Assembly: GCA_002842435.1 (NCBI GenBank)
Contig: PHCX01000006.1
Coordinates: 1-64,000, forward strand
Source of the DNA: Betaproteobacteria bacterium HGW-Betaproteobacteria-1
GTDB taxonomy: Bacteria; Pseudomonadota; Gammaproteobacteria; Burkholderiales; Methylophilaceae
Direction of reading: 5' to 3'
Length of the DNA stretch: 64,000 nucleotides
Under the pieces are notes generated by a model. It ran no database searches, was not told the DNA's origin, and worked only from the letters and a program-made list of their open reading frames with translations. Positions 23,617 to 34,014 of this stretch are shown one piece after another. Within the stretch, counting starts at the first letter, position 1; each line of letters starts with the position of its first letter. The position numbers and the translations under genes were made by a program.

Positions 23617-24723
23617 ATGACCGTCAATCTGCTCGATTTCAACCAGGCTCAACTCGCCGAGTATTTCAAGGGTATCGGCGAGAAGCCCTTTCGTGCCAAG
23701 CAGCTGATGCGCTGGATGCATCACTTCGGCGTGAATGATTTCGCGCAGATGACGGACATCGCCAAATCGCTGCGTGAGAAACTTGCCGCAGAGGCAAGCA
23801 TCGCGCCGCCCGAGGTGCAAATGGAACAGGTTTCTGACGATGGCACGCGCAAGTGGCTGATAGCCACTGACGTTGGCAATGGCGTGGAAACCGTTTTCAT
23901 CCCGGAAGATGATCGCGGCACATTGTGTGTTTCATCCCAGGTGGGTTGTGCGCTCGAGTGTACTTTCTGTTCGACCGGCCGCCAGGGGTTCAACCGCAAT
24001 CTCAAGGTTTCGGAAATCATCGGTCAGCTCTGGCTGGCCAATTGCTCCCTGCGTCACGCCGATGGCTACGATATGTTGCCGCCCGGCGAGCGTATCATCA
24101 GTAACGTCGTCATGATGGGCATGGGCGAACCACTGGCCAATTACGACAATGTCGTGACTGCCATGCAGATCATGCTGGATGATTCGGCCTATGGCCTCAG
24201 TCGCCGTCGTGTGACCTTGTCCACATCCGGTCTGGTGCCGGCCATGGACAAGCTGAAGGAGGATTGCCCGGTCGCGTTGGCTGTTTCCCTCCATGCGCCG
24301 AACGATGCCTTGCGTGATGAGATCGTGCCGATCAACAAGAAATACCCCTTGAAAGAATTGATGGCAGCCTGCCAGCGTTATCTGGTGAAGGCGCCTCGCG
24401 ATTTTGTGACTTTCGAGTACGTGATGCTCGATGGTGTCAATGACTCGGTTGAGCATGCCCGGCAGCTGCTGGAGACGGTCAGGGATGTGCCGTGCAAATT
24501 CAACCTGATTCCCTTCAATCCATTCCCCAACAGTGGCTATCAGACTTCCAGACCCGATAATATTCGTCGCTTCCGGGATGTCTTGATGCAGGCTGGTTAT
24601 GTGGTAACGACCAGGAAAACCCGTGGTGAAGACATTGATGCCGCCTGTGGGCAGCTGGCTGGTAAAGTGCAGGACAAAACCAAACGAAGTTCGCGTCGTA
24701 TCCCTCTGGAGATTGTTGCATGA
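23617..24723 (+). CDS. rlmN: Dual-specificity RNA methyltransferase RlmN
   Basis: A 368-residue radical SAM enzyme that methylates C2 of A2503 in 23S rRNA and A37 in some tRNAs. The SAM cluster motif is C-x3-C-x2-C in [19 protein letters not shown]. The catalytic cysteine pair partner lies in [14 protein letters not shown] near the end. [16 protein letters not shown] and VSLHAPND are further family landmarks. It follows ndk by 6 bp and its stop overlaps the start of pilW by 4 bp. Confidence 0.96.
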   Translation: MTVNLLDFNQAQLAEYFKGIGEKPFRAKQLMRWMHHFGVNDFAQMTDIAKSLREKLAAEASIAPPEVQMEQVSDDGTRKWLIATDVGNGVETVFIPEDDRGTLCVSSQVGCALECTFCSTGRQGFNRNLKVSEIIGQLWLANCSLRHADGYDMLPPGERIISNVVMMGMGEPLANYDNVVTAMQIMLDDSAYGLSRRRVTLSTSGLVPAMDKLKEDCPVALAVSLHAPNDALRDEIVPINKKYPLKELMAACQRYLVKAPRDFVTFEYVMLDGVNDSVEHARQLLETVRDVPCKFNLIPFNPFPNSGYQTSRPDNIRRFRDVLMQAGYVVTTRKTRGEDIDAACGQLAGKVQDKTKRSSRRIPLEIVA

Positions 24724-25463
24724 AGAAGTTGTTTGTGGTGTTTGCCTTATTGTTGCTCGCAGGCTGTGCCAGTCAATCAACCAACGACAGGGCGGATACC
24801 CAGAAACGCGACAGTGCACGCATCCATACGGAGCTGGGGGCAGGTTATTTTTCCCAGAACCAGATTGCGATTGCGCTGGAAGAATTCACGGAAGCCAGCA
24901 AGATCGATCCCAGTTATGCGATGGCACACAATGGTCTGGGTATGGTCTATGCGGCACTGGGCGAAGATGCCAAGGCTGACGCCAGTTTCAAGCGCGCCAT
25001 CAGCCTGGAGCCAAGCAATGCAGAATCGCGCAACAATTACGGCACCTTCCTCTGCTCGCGCAATCGTATCGATGAATCCATCACGCAGTTCATGGCAGCG
25101 GTAAAAAACCCGCTCTACACGACCAAGGATATTGCCTATCTCAATGCCGGCGTCTGCTCGCTACGGAAGCAGGATGTCGATAATGCAGAGGTCTATTTCC
25201 AGAATGCACTGCAGGTGCAGCCTTTGATGCATCGCGCTTCCTACGAGTTGGCAATGATCAACTTCAATCGCAAGAAATACGGCTTGGCACGTGAGTACCT
25301 GCGGACGCCATTGATTGGCAGTCCGTCCGCGGAGGTTCTGTGGCTGGCAATACGTGTCGAACGGCAGCTTGGCGACAGGGATGCAGAAGCGAGTTATGCC
25401 CTGGAGTTGCGACGCAATTATCCTGATTCTGAACAAACAAAAGCATTACTTTCTGGGCAGTAA
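24720..25463 (+). CDS. pilW: Type IV pilus biogenesis/stability lipoprotein PilW (PilF)
   Basis: A 247-residue outer-membrane lipoprotein. The signal [16 protein letters not shown] has a clear lipobox (LAGC). Tandem TPRs follow: [29 protein letters not shown] and repeats up to about residue 240. PilW/PilF helps localise and multimerise the PilQ secretin. The location between rlmN and rodZ is conserved in beta- and gammaproteobacteria. Translation is coupled to rlmN by a 4-bp overlap. No other pilus gene lies in the window. Confidence 0.92.
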   Translation: MKKLFVVFALLLLAGCASQSTNDRADTQKRDSARIHTELGAGYFSQNQIAIALEEFTEASKIDPSYAMAHNGLGMVYAALGEDAKADASFKRAISLEPSNAESRNNYGTFLCSRNRIDESITQFMAAVKNPLYTTKDIAYLNAGVCSLRKQDVDNAEVYFQNALQVQPLMHRASYELAMINFNRKKYGLAREYLRTPLIGSPSAEVLWLAIRVERQLGDRDAEASYALELRRNYPDSEQTKALLSGQ

Positions 25464-25465
25464 GC

Positions 25466-26332
25466 ATGAATGATTCTAACGAACAGAGCGTTGTAGAAAC
25501 TTCGCCAGCCATCTCTGTCGGCGAAAACCTGAAGTCTGCGCGTGAAGCTAAAAATCTTGATATTGACGATATCTGCAGCTATCTTCGCTTAAGTCGTCGT
25601 CAAGTGCTTGCATTGGAGAGTGATGATTTTTCCGCTCTGCCTGAGCCCACTATCACGCGCGGTTTTATTCGCAATTATGCGCGCATGCTTGAGTTGGATG
25701 CGGAACCCTTGCTGGAAGCCTATCGTAATTTTTCGGCATCTGAACAGGCACGTCCGATTTCCATACAGTCAGAAAATATCCGTATTCCAGGCAATGACAA
25801 GAGTCCGTGGTTGCTCTATGTTTTTGCCAGCGTGTTGATCGTGCTGCTGGTTACTGCCTGGGTGATTTATGTTGATTACATGCCAAAACCTTCCAATGAA
25901 GTCCGGAGCGTTCTTTCGGAAACCGAGCTGGAGGCTGCAGCTGCCAATGCCGAGGTTTTGCCTGTAGAGCTGGGTGATCCGCCTGCTCCTGCGGAAGCAG
26001 CAGTTCCTGCAGAGCCGTCGAATGGAGAAGACGCTGCTGCCCCGGCTAGTGATACGCCTGTCGTTGAGATTCAGCGAGTTGCGCCTGCAGCCGGCATGGC
26101 GGTAGTCAAACTCCGGGCGACGGAGCGCAGCTGGGTCAGTATTACAGACCGCAACAACAAGAATATTTTCGACAAGATCATGGTCGCCGGTATCGAAGAG
26201 AGCGTGCAGGGTGAGCCGCCATTGCAGGTGGTGATCGGCAATGCGCCAAGCACCACGCTGATTTTTAATAACCAACCTGTAGATCTTGCCTCTGTTACGC
26301 ATGAGCGTGTGGCAAGGCTGAAGCTGGAGTAG
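25466..26332 (+). CDS. rodZ: Cytoskeletal protein RodZ
   Basis: A 288-residue single-pass membrane protein that links MreB to the cell-wall machinery. A cytoplasmic RodZ-type HTH lies at about 17-90 ([22 protein letters not shown]), a transmembrane helix at about 113-133 ([21 protein letters not shown]) and a Pro/Ala/Glu-rich linker at about 150-195. A periplasmic DUF4115 beta domain ends the protein ([16 protein letters not shown] to the end). Gene order pilW-rodZ-ispG is the standard one. Confidence 0.93.
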   Translation: MNDSNEQSVVETSPAISVGENLKSAREAKNLDIDDICSYLRLSRRQVLALESDDFSALPEPTITRGFIRNYARMLELDAEPLLEAYRNFSASEQARPISIQSENIRIPGNDKSPWLLYVFASVLIVLLVTAWVIYVDYMPKPSNEVRSVLSETELEAAAANAEVLPVELGDPPAPAEAAVPAEPSNGEDAAAPASDTPVVEIQRVAPAAGMAVVKLRATERSWVSITDRNNKNIFDKIMVAGIEESVQGEPPLQVVIGNAPSTTLIFNNQPVDLASVTHERVARLKLE

Positions 26333-26334
26333 CG

Positions 26335-27627
26335 GTGGAATACACAGGAAAAATCAAGCGCCGCAACTGCCATCGTGTGCTGATCGGTCATGTGCCTGTC
26401 GGTGGCGATTCGCCGGTGGTGGTGCAATCCATGACCAATACCGATACCGCCGATGTCGATTCCACGGTACGCCAGGTCTATGAATTGTGGCAGGCCGGTT
26501 CCGAGGTGGTACGCATTACCGTCAATTCCCCTGAAGCTGCTGCACAGGTTGGCAAGATACGCGAAAAGCTCGATGCCATGGGCTGCGATGTGCCGCTGGT
26601 CGGTGACTTTCATTACAACGGCCACAAGTTGCTGGCCCAGTACCCGGATTGCGCGCAGGCGTTGGCCAAATACCGGATCAATCCGGGCAATGTCGGCAAA
26701 GGCTCCAAGCGCGACGAGCAGTTCGCGGCCATGATAGAAACCGCCATCCGTTATGACAAGCCGGTGCGTATCGGCGTCAACTGGGGCAGTCTGGATCAGG
26801 CCAAGATGGTGCGCATGATGGATGAAAATGCCAAGCGTGCCGAACCCATGTCTTCCGATGTGCTGATGCGTGAAGCGCTGATCCAGTCGGCGCTGGAAAG
26901 TGCGGCGCAGGCTGAGGCGCTGGGCTTGGCCAGTGACCATATCATCATCTCCTGCAAGGTGAGCAATGTGCAGGACCTGCTGCTGGTCTATCGCGACCTG
27001 GCTTCCCGTTGCGAATATCCGCTACATCTGGGTTTGACCGAAGCCGGTATGGGTTCCAAGGGGATCGTGGCTTCCACCGCTGCGCTATCGCTGTTGCTGC
27101 AGGAAGGCATCGGCGACACCATCCGTGTTTCGCTGACACCCGAGCCGAACGAATCCAGAACCAAGGAAGTGGTCGTTGCACAGGAGATCCTGCAGACCAT
27201 GGGCATCCGTTCCTTCACGCCGCTGGTTACTGCCTGCCCCGGTTGCGGTCGGACGACCTCGACCTTTTTCCAGGAACTGGCGCAAAAGATTCAGCGTTAT
27301 CTGCGCGATCAGATGCCGGTCTGGCGCAAGCAGTATCCTGGCGTCGAGACCATGAGCGTTGCCGTCATGGGCTGTGTAGTCAATGGACCGGGTGAATCCA
27401 AACTGGCCAATATCGGTATCAGCTTGCCGGGTACGGGTGAGATTCCGGTAGCGCCGGTATTTGTCGACGGCGAAAAGACCGTGACGCTGAAAGGCGATGC
27501 CATTGCGGAAGAGTTCCAGGCCATCGTGGAAGATTACGTGCAGAAGAATTACGCCGAAGGCGGCAAGTTGCGGCAGGAGTTCAAGCTGCCGGATCAGGCC
27601 AAAACCATTCCGATCCGTGCTGTCTGA
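26335..27627 (+). CDS. ispG: 4-hydroxy-3-methylbut-2-enyl-diphosphate synthase IspG
   Basis: A 430-residue [4Fe-4S] enzyme of the MEP isoprenoid pathway that converts MEcPP to [23 protein letters not shown] is the substrate-binding start. Cluster cysteines are in [11 protein letters not shown] and [13 protein letters not shown]. Length and the central insertion are typical of proteobacterial IspG. The start is a GTG only 2 bp after the rodZ stop; the family's conserved N-terminus begins within ten residues, so no later start fits. Confidence 0.95.
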   Translation: MEYTGKIKRRNCHRVLIGHVPVGGDSPVVVQSMTNTDTADVDSTVRQVYELWQAGSEVVRITVNSPEAAAQVGKIREKLDAMGCDVPLVGDFHYNGHKLLAQYPDCAQALAKYRINPGNVGKGSKRDEQFAAMIETAIRYDKPVRIGVNWGSLDQAKMVRMMDENAKRAEPMSSDVLMREALIQSALESAAQAEALGLASDHIIISCKVSNVQDLLLVYRDLASRCEYPLHLGLTEAGMGSKGIVASTAALSLLLQEGIGDTIRVSLTPEPNESRTKEVVVAQEILQTMGIRSFTPLVTACPGCGRTTSTFFQELAQKIQRYLRDQMPVWRKQYPGVETMSVAVMGCVVNGPGESKLANIGISLPGTGEIPVAPVFVDGEKTVTLKGDAIAEEFQAIVEDYVQKNYAEGGKLRQEFKLPDQAKTIPIRAV

Positions 27628-27665
27628 TTTCTGTTCGAATTTACTTGAAGCAGAATCCAGACAGC

Positions 27666-28997
27666 ATGACGAATCAATCACAAAATTCGAAATCACAGAG
27701 CGCAAAATTGCAGAGCACCAAACCTCAAACCACCAAGTTCCAAGGGATCAAGTTCCAAAGCATCAAGGGTTTTTACGACATCCTGCCTGAGCACACACCG
27801 CTCTGGCAGTTGCTTGAAGACACGGCAAAACGCGTATTGGCGCAGTATGGTTATCGCAACATCCGCATGCCGATCGTCGAAACGACGGATCTTTTCGTGC
27901 GTAGCGTCGGAGAGCATACCGATATCGTGGAAAAGGAGATGTACTCCTGGACCGATGAACTCAATGATGACAAGTTGACCCTGCGACCGGAAGGTACCGC
28001 AGGTTGCGTGCGTGCCGTGGTTGAGCACAGTCTGACTTATAACGGTCCGCAGCGTCTGTGGTACATGGGGCCGATGTTCAGGCACGAGAACGTGCAGAAA
28101 GGTCGCCAGCGCCAATTCCATCAGATAGGCGTGGAGGCGTTCGGATTTGACGGGCCGGATGTCGATGCGGAACAGATCATCATGCTGGCGCGACTGTGGC
28201 GCGAACTCGGCATCAGTGATGTCGAGCTGCACCTCAATACCATCGGTGATGCGGACGAGCGTGCCGAATACCGTAAAACCCTGATCGCCTATTTCGAGCA
28301 ACATGCAGAACTGCTGGACGAGGACGCCAAGCGCCGGCTGTACAGCAATCCGCTACGGATACTCGACAGCAAGAACCCGCGGATGCAGGCCATGATCGAA
28401 GCCGCGCCGCGCCTAATGGACACGCTGGGAACCGAAAGCCGCGAGCACTATCATAGCTTGTGCCGTATGCTGGATGATGCCGGGGTAGCATATCAGTTGA
28501 ATCACCGGCTGGTGCGCGGTCTGGATTATTACAACCGTACCGTATTCGAATGGGTGACGACCCGGCTGGGCAGTCAGGGCACGATAGCCGGTGGCGGCCG
28601 TTACGATTCGCTGGTGGAAAGATTGGGCGGCGATCCCATGCCGGCATGTGGTTTCGGCATTGGCCTTGAGCGTGTGTTCCTGCTGATGCAGGAATATGGC
28701 GTGACGGCAAATCAGTCGCCGGACGTTTATCTGGTGAATGTCGGCGAGGCGGCTGAAAAACAGGCGCTACACATCGCCGAGGAATTGAGGAATGCCGGGC
28801 TGGCAGTCATTCAGCATGGCGGTGGCGGCAGTTTCAAATCGCAGATGAAGAAAGCAGATCGCTCGCAGGCAAGATATGCGCTGATTCTGGGTGAAGATGA
28901 AGTGCTGGCGAATCAGGTGACGTTGAAGCCGATGTTGCAGGCAGGTGAACAACAGAGATTATCCATACAACAGGCCATCGAGATACTGCAAACATGA
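27666..28997 (+). CDS. hisS: Histidyl-tRNA synthetase with repetitive N-terminal extension
   Basis: A 443-residue class II synthetase if the ATG at 27666 is used; a TTG seven codons earlier is an alternative. The catalytic core starts at about residue 33 with IKGFYDILPEHTPLW. Motif 2 region TLRPEGTAGCVRAVVEH and the histidine signature RLVRGLDYYNRTVFEWV are intact, and the anticodon domain closes the protein. The first about 30 residues are unusual: S/T-x-K-x-Q units repeat five to six times, encoded by degenerate 15-bp DNA repeats. Usual HisS proteins have only a few residues before IKG. Its end overlaps the ABC ATPase gene by 4 bp. Confidence 0.94.
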   Translation: MTNQSQNSKSQSAKLQSTKPQTTKFQGIKFQSIKGFYDILPEHTPLWQLLEDTAKRVLAQYGYRNIRMPIVETTDLFVRSVGEHTDIVEKEMYSWTDELNDDKLTLRPEGTAGCVRAVVEHSLTYNGPQRLWYMGPMFRHENVQKGRQRQFHQIGVEAFGFDGPDVDAEQIIMLARLWRELGISDVELHLNTIGDADERAEYRKTLIAYFEQHAELLDEDAKRRLYSNPLRILDSKNPRMQAMIEAAPRLMDTLGTESREHYHSLCRMLDDAGVAYQLNHRLVRGLDYYNRTVFEWVTTRLGSQGTIAGGGRYDSLVERLGGDPMPACGFGIGLERVFLLMQEYGVTANQSPDVYLVNVGEAAEKQALHIAEELRNAGLAVIQHGGGGSFKSQMKKADRSQARYALILGEDEVLANQVTLKPMLQAGEQQRLSIQQAIEILQT

Positions 28998-29830
28998 CCG
29001 AACTGCTCAGGATTGAAGGATTGACGGTAACACCGCAGAATGCACCGGACAAACTGCTGGTGAACAACGTCTCTTTCACGCTTGAGTCTGGCAAGACGAC
29101 CTGTGTCGTTGGCGAATCCGGTAGCGGCAAGAGCCTGACGGCACTTTCTGTCATGGGTCTGCTTTCATCACAGTTGCGACTGGCGCAGGGCAAGGTCATT
29201 TTTCAGGGACAGGATCTGGTTGGCATCAGCAACGATGAGTTGCGTAAAATCCGCGGCGGCCGTATCGGCATGATCTTTCAGGAGCCGATGACTTCACTCA
29301 ATCCGGTACTGACTATCGGCAAGCAGATCAGCGAGACGCTGATTGTGCATCAGGGTCTTGGCGGCCAGGCACTGAAAGCCAGGATTGCAGCGCTACTCGA
29401 GCAGGTCGGCATACCTGCCGGCCGGGCCAGCAGCTATCCGGACGAACTTTCTGGCGGACAGCGCCAGCGGGTCATGATCGCCATGAGTATCGCCTGCGAG
29501 CCTGCCATGCTGATTGCAGACGAGCCGACCACGGCGCTGGATGTGACGGTGCAGGCGCAGATTCTTGCGCTACTGAATGAACTCAAGACTCGCATGAACA
29601 TGGCGATGCTGTTTATAACCCATGATTTTGGCGTGGTAGCGGATATTGCGGATGATGTGGTTGTCATGTTCCGTGGCGAGATCGTCGAGTCCGGACCAGT
29701 GGCTGAAGTGCTGCATAATCCGCAGCATCCTTATACGCAGGCTTTGCTGGCCTGTGTGCCGGATGCTGATGGCAAACGTCCGCTGAAACCCATTGATTAC
29801 GCCTGGCTGAACGAGGGGGCCGCAGCATGA
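28994..29830 (+). CDS. ABC transporter ATPase, oligopeptide/DppD type
   Basis: A 278-residue ATPase of the peptide/nickel importer class. Walker A is GESGSGKS, the signature motif is LSGGQRQRV and Walker B is [12 protein letters not shown]. The family-specific C-terminal motif around [16 protein letters not shown], which ligates an Fe-S cluster or oligopeptide-associated loop in OppD/DppD, is partly visible. It resembles the first half of the fused YejF ATPase. It is translationally coupled to hisS and to the next ATPase gene by 4-bp overlaps. No permease or binding-protein gene is in this window. Confidence 0.88.
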   Translation: MTELLRIEGLTVTPQNAPDKLLVNNVSFTLESGKTTCVVGESGSGKSLTALSVMGLLSSQLRLAQGKVIFQGQDLVGISNDELRKIRGGRIGMIFQEPMTSLNPVLTIGKQISETLIVHQGLGGQALKARIAALLEQVGIPAGRASSYPDELSGGQRQRVMIAMSIACEPAMLIADEPTTALDVTVQAQILALLNELKTRMNMAMLFITHDFGVVADIADDVVVMFRGEIVESGPVAEVLHNPQHPYTQALLACVPDADGKRPLKPIDYAWLNEGAAA

Positions 29831-30630
29831 GCGAGATCATTCTCAGCGCCCGTCATCTGACCAAATCCTACAAGCAGCGTAGCGGTCGGTTCGGCTTGGG
29901 TGCCACCCAGGTCAAGGCGCTGAATGATGTCAGCCTGGATTTGAAGCAGGGATCAACCTTGGCCGTCGTAGGTGAGTCAGGCAGCGGAAAATCCACCCTT
30001 GCACGTTGTCTGTTACAATTGCTGCCCCTGGATGGTGGCGAGGTGCTTTTCCAAGGCCGTGATCTGGCCAAACTGTCAGGTTCCGCCCTGCGCGAACAAC
30101 GCCGCTTTCTGCAGATGGTGTTTCAGGATCCTTTTGCGTCTCTGAACCCGCGCATGCGTGTGGGGCAGATCGTTGGCGAGGGGCTGCTGATCCATCAGCT
30201 CGGCACTCAGGAGGAACGGCATGACAAGGTGGTCAGGATGCTGCAGCGTGTTGGTTTGAGCGAAGCCGATATGCAGAAGTACCCGCATCAGTTCTCCGGC
30301 GGCCAGCGGCAACGTATCGGCATTGCCCGTGCGCTGGTGCTGGAGCCCAGGGTGGTTGTCTGTGATGAACCTGTATCTGCGCTCGATGTATCGATACAGG
30401 CGCAAATCCTGTTGTTGCTGAAAGAGTTGCAGCAGGAGATGGCCCTGAGTTACCTGTTCATCAGTCATGATCTGCGTGTGGTCAGACACATCGCGGATGA
30501 AGTGGCGGTGATGTACCAGGGCAAGCTGATAGAGCAGGGTAGTGTGGAAAGTATCTATGATGCGCCCGCAGAGGAATACACCCGTAATTTGTTGCAATCC
30601 ATACCCGGCCGAAGAGCATTGGCCGCTTAA
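29827..30630 (+). CDS. ABC transporter ATPase, oligopeptide/DppF type
   Basis: A 267-residue ATPase, the likely partner of the preceding one, like the second half of YejF or like OppF/DppF. Walker A is GESGSGKS, the signature is FSGGQRQRIG and Walker B is VVVCDEPVSALD. YTRNLLQSIPG near the end is typical of this subfamily. The pair would power an inner-membrane peptide-type importer whose permeases must be encoded elsewhere. It ends 24 bp before the YfgM-like gene, so it sits inside the hisS-bamB-der transcript. Confidence 0.88.
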   Translation: MSEIILSARHLTKSYKQRSGRFGLGATQVKALNDVSLDLKQGSTLAVVGESGSGKSTLARCLLQLLPLDGGEVLFQGRDLAKLSGSALREQRRFLQMVFQDPFASLNPRMRVGQIVGEGLLIHQLGTQEERHDKVVRMLQRVGLSEADMQKYPHQFSGGQRQRIGIARALVLEPRVVVCDEPVSALDVSIQAQILLLLKELQQEMALSYLFISHDLRVVRHIADEVAVMYQGKLIEQGSVESIYDAPAEEYTRNLLQSIPGRRALAA

Positions 30631-30654
30631 ATACGAAAGTTTCAGGAAATCAGA

Positions 30655-31281
30655 ATGGCACTCGATTTAGAAGAACAGGATCAGTTGGACGCATTGAAAA
30701 CATGGTGGCAGACCAATGGCAACAAGGTCTTGGCTGTCGTGGCAGTGGTTGTCATCACCGTCGTTGGATATCAGGGCTGGAATCAGTACCAGAAACAGCA
30801 GTCTGAAGCCGCCTCCAGCAAATTCATGTTGCTGGGCGATACCAGTCCAAGCGATGTGAAGACCATACAGACCATTGCCGGTGAAATCATCGATCAGTAC
30901 CCGTCAACGCCTTACGCGGCACGGGCAGCACTGCTGGCAGCCAAGACCAGTTACAACGCCAAGGATATCGATAGTGCCAAGACACAGTCTGAATGGGCAT
31001 ACAAGAATGCCACTGAATCCTCGGTCAAGACCTTGGCACAATTGCAGCTGGCAGGCATTCTGTTCGAACAGCAGGACTATGAAGGTGCACTGAAGCTGCT
31101 CAATGAAAAGCATGAATCAAGTTTCGACGGCCTGTTTTCCGACCTGAAGGGTGACGTGCTGGTCGCGCAAGGCAAGCCGGAAGAAGCCAAGGCCGCATAT
31201 CAGGCCGCCATCAGCAGCTTCGAGTTCGGTAGCCGTTATGCACGTTATACCCAGCACAAGCTGGAAGCCTTGGGAGAATAA
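30655..31281 (+). CDS. yfgM: YfgM-like TPR membrane protein (SecYEG-associated)
   Basis: A 208-residue protein with a short cytosolic N-terminus (LDLEEQDQLDALKTWWQ), a single membrane helix at about 24-42 (VLAVVAVVVITVVGYQGW) and a periplasmic TPR domain. This is the layout of E. coli YfgM, an ancillary SecYEG-associated protein that works with periplasmic chaperones. Position between hisS and bamB matches E. coli (hisS-yfgM-bamB-der). The stop is 2 bp before the bamB start. Confidence 0.9.
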   Translation: MALDLEEQDQLDALKTWWQTNGNKVLAVVAVVVITVVGYQGWNQYQKQQSEAASSKFMLLGDTSPSDVKTIQTIAGEIIDQYPSTPYAARAALLAAKTSYNAKDIDSAKTQSEWAYKNATESSVKTLAQLQLAGILFEQQDYEGALKLLNEKHESSFDGLFSDLKGDVLVAQGKPEEAKAAYQAAISSFEFGSRYARYTQHKLEALGE

Positions 31282-31283
31282 GT

Positions 31284-32462
31284 TTGCGCTTGCAGTCATC
31301 ATTCGCAAGACTCTTCGTATTGTCAGCAGTACTGTTGGCAGGCTGTGCTTCGCTGACCGATCTGAAGACCGATATTTCCGAACGCGTGTTCGGGCGAGAG
31401 GAACTGAATCCGCCGGCGCCGCTGGTCGATTTTCAGCCTACAGCCACACCCAAACTGCTATGGAGCAGCAAAGTCGGCAGTGCGGAAACTTATGACTTTA
31501 GCCCCGCGGTCGACAGCAATGCCGTCTATGCCGCCAGCGCGGAGGGTGAGTTGCTCAAGCTGGATGCGGCTAACGGCAAGGAAGTCTGGCGCGTTCGCGC
31601 TGATGAGAGATTCTCTGCGGGTGTGGGACTGGGCGCCAATCTGGTGCTGGTTGGTACGCCGACTGGCTATGTGATGGCTTACGACCAGCAAGGCAAGCTG
31701 CTCTGGAAATCCAAGGTCAGCAGCGAGGTGCTGAGTGCACCGCGTGTGCATCTGGATATCGTCGTTGTCCGTGCCGGTGACGGCCGCATCTTTGGTTTGA
31801 ATGCCGTCGATGGCTCCCGCAAGTGGGTGTTCCAGCGCAGTACGCCGGCACTGACATTGCGCAGCAGCGCCGGTATCGTCGTCGCTGACGGTGTGGTGTA
31901 TGCGGGTTATGCCGGCGGCAAACTGGTGGCCATCAAGGCTGATGACGGCAACAACCTGTGGGAAGCTTCCGTAGCGCAACCCAAGGGTACTACCGAAATC
32001 GAGCGCATCGCCGATATCACCAGTCTGCCTGTAGTCGATGGTTCAGCTGTATTCGCAGTTGCTTATCAGGGCAAAGTCGCCGCCATAGATCGCGCGACCG
32101 GCAGAATCGGCTGGAGCCGGGATATCTCGAGCTATACTGGCATCAATGCTGAGTCAGGCCGGCTCTATCTGTCGCACGCACAAGGTGCGGTCTATTCCAT
32201 GGAGTTTGCCAGCGGCAAGACCTTCTGGCGTCAGGGTGATCTGCGTTATCGGCAGATCACTGCTCCACTGCCGATGGGCGAGCTGATCGCCGTGGGTGAT
32301 TTGCAGGGGTATGTGCACTTTATGCAACGCGAGGACGGGTCATTTGCTGCACGGGTCAAAACCGATGACAGTGCCATCATGCCGCAGATGACTGAACTCA
32401 ATGCCGGTGTTCTGCTCGCACAAACTCGTAATGGCGGCCTGTACGCCATTTCATTACAGTAG
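31284..32462 (+). CDS. bamB: Outer-membrane assembly lipoprotein BamB
   Basis: A 392-residue lipoprotein of the BAM complex. The N-terminal signal ends in LLAGC, a lipobox. The rest is an eight-bladed PQQ-type beta propeller, visible as repeated units such as LLKLDAANGKEVWRVRA, VMAYDQQGKLLWKSKV and IFGLNAVDGSRKWVFQ. BamB scaffolds BamA during beta-barrel insertion. The start is TTG directly after the YfgM-like gene; a longer frame is not available and the signal peptide fits. der follows in the same direction, 15 bp away. Confidence 0.94.
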   Translation: MRLQSSFARLFVLSAVLLAGCASLTDLKTDISERVFGREELNPPAPLVDFQPTATPKLLWSSKVGSAETYDFSPAVDSNAVYAASAEGELLKLDAANGKEVWRVRADERFSAGVGLGANLVLVGTPTGYVMAYDQQGKLLWKSKVSSEVLSAPRVHLDIVVVRAGDGRIFGLNAVDGSRKWVFQRSTPALTLRSSAGIVVADGVVYAGYAGGKLVAIKADDGNNLWEASVAQPKGTTEIERIADITSLPVVDGSAVFAVAYQGKVAAIDRATGRIGWSRDISSYTGINAESGRLYLSHAQGAVYSMEFASGKTFWRQGDLRYRQITAPLPMGELIAVGDLQGYVHFMQREDGSFAARVKTDDSAIMPQMTELNAGVLLAQTRNGGLYAISLQ

Positions 32463-32477
32463 GTTTCCACTCTCAAG

Positions 32478-33920
32478 ATGCTACCGACCATCGTACTGGT
32501 AGGCCGACCCAATGTCGGCAAATCTACTCTTTTCAATCGTATGACGCGCACACGCGACGCGCTCGTGGCGGACTTGCCTGGCCTGACCCGCGACCGCCAT
32601 TATGGTCGAGGCCTCGGAGCCAGCAAGCCTTATCTGGTGGTCGATACCGGTGGCTTCGAACCCTTGGCGGATACCGGTATTCTGCAGGAGATGGCCAGAC
32701 AGACGTTACTAGCCATTGATGAAGCCGATGTGGTGATTTTTATCGTTGACGGCCGTAGCGGCCTGGCACCGCAGGACAAGGTGATTGCAGACAGGTTGCG
32801 CAGAAGCCAGCGGCCGGTGCTACTGGCGGTCAACAAGACGGAAGGCATGCAACGTGCGGTGGTTTCAGCCGAGTTCTATGAACTTGGTCTGGGCGATCCG
32901 CTCGCGGTCTCTTCCGCCCATGGCGAAGGGGTGAAAGATCTGGTCGAACTGGCGCTGGAGCCTTTTCCAGAACCGGAGCAGGAAGAGGATGCCGATGCCA
33001 ACAGAATCCCCAGGATTGCGATTGTAGGTCGGCCGAATGTAGGGAAGTCGACGCTGGTAAACGCCTTGCTGGGGGAGGAGCGTGTGATTGCCTTTGACCA
33101 GCCTGGTACGACACGTGACTCCATTGAGATCGATTTGCAGCGAGGTGAAAAGCATTACAAGATTATCGACACCGCCGGTGTGCGTAAGCGCGGCAAGGTG
33201 TTTGAATCGATTGAGAAGTTCTCCGTGGTCAAGACCATGCAGGCGATTGAAGAGGCCAATGTGGCCATTCTGGTGGTGGATGCGCAGGAAGGTATTACCG
33301 AGCAGGATGCGCACGTCGCGGCCTACATTCTGGATAGCGGCAGGGCGCTGGTGGTGGCGATCAACAAGTGGGATGGCCTGAAGGAAGATGAGCGGGACTG
33401 GGTCAAGCGTGAAATTGATCGCAAACTCAAATTCCTCGATTTCGCCAAATTCCACTATATTTCGGCTTTGAGGAAAAAAGGCCTGCCGGAGTTGTTTGTA
33501 TCGGTGGATGAGGCTTATAAGGCTGCCATGGCGAAACTGTCGACGCCGCAGCTGACACGTGTGCTAATTGATGCCACGACGCAGCACCAGCCGCCTATCA
33601 GCAAGGGTATACGGCCCAAGTTACGCTATGCGCACCAAGGCGGCAGCAATCCGCCTATTGTGGTAATCCACGGTAATCATGTGGAAGGTATCAAGGATAG
33701 CTACAAACGTTTCCTGGAAGGTGTCTTCCGCAAGGTCTTCCGCCTGTCAGGTACGCCGTTGCGCGTGCAGTTCAAACAGGGTAACAATCCTTATGCAGAA
33801 GCTGAGAAGCCCAAGAGCGGCGAAGGTATCGTCAGCATGCGTAGACGTAAAGTTGCTGAACGCGCGACGCTGAAGGCAAAGAAAGACGTGGAAGAAAAGA
33901 AGCGCAAGCAGGGCAGGTAA
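32478..33920 (+). CDS. der: Ribosome-associated GTPase Der (EngA)
   Basis: A 480-residue double GTPase needed for 50S subunit assembly. Both G domains have intact P loops: [16 protein letters not shown] near residue 8 and [17 protein letters not shown] near residue 182. NKTEG and NKWDG provide the G4 motifs. A KH-like C-terminal domain follows, with a Lys/Arg-rich tail ([20 protein letters not shown]). The order bamB-der is conserved. The convergent bamD gene follows after 94 bp. Confidence 0.97.
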   Translation: MLPTIVLVGRPNVGKSTLFNRMTRTRDALVADLPGLTRDRHYGRGLGASKPYLVVDTGGFEPLADTGILQEMARQTLLAIDEADVVIFIVDGRSGLAPQDKVIADRLRRSQRPVLLAVNKTEGMQRAVVSAEFYELGLGDPLAVSSAHGEGVKDLVELALEPFPEPEQEEDADANRIPRIAIVGRPNVGKSTLVNALLGEERVIAFDQPGTTRDSIEIDLQRGEKHYKIIDTAGVRKRGKVFESIEKFSVVKTMQAIEEANVAILVVDAQEGITEQDAHVAAYILDSGRALVVAINKWDGLKEDERDWVKREIDRKLKFLDFAKFHYISALRKKGLPELFVSVDEAYKAAMAKLSTPQLTRVLIDATTQHQPPISKGIRPKLRYAHQGGSNPPIVVIHGNHVEGIKDSYKRFLEGVFRKVFRLSGTPLRVQFKQGNNPYAEAEKPKSGEGIVSMRRRKVAERATLKAKKDVEEKKRKQGR

Positions 33921-33935
33921 GGAAGTCGCAGGACA

Positions 33936-33950
33936 GGCGGCATAGCCGCC
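33936..33950. terminator. Short GC hairpin between der and bamD
   Basis: GGCGGC-ATA-GCCGCC forms a 6-bp stem between two convergent genes. There is no T run on either side, so it may be a weak bidirectional terminator or RNA end-stabilising hairpin rather than a true intrinsic terminator. Confidence 0.35.
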
Positions 33951-34014
33951 ACTTCGGTATCAGTTCATCAAGTATTGGTCTGAACAGGCTTGAATTGGCC
34001 TGAAACTGCAGCGA

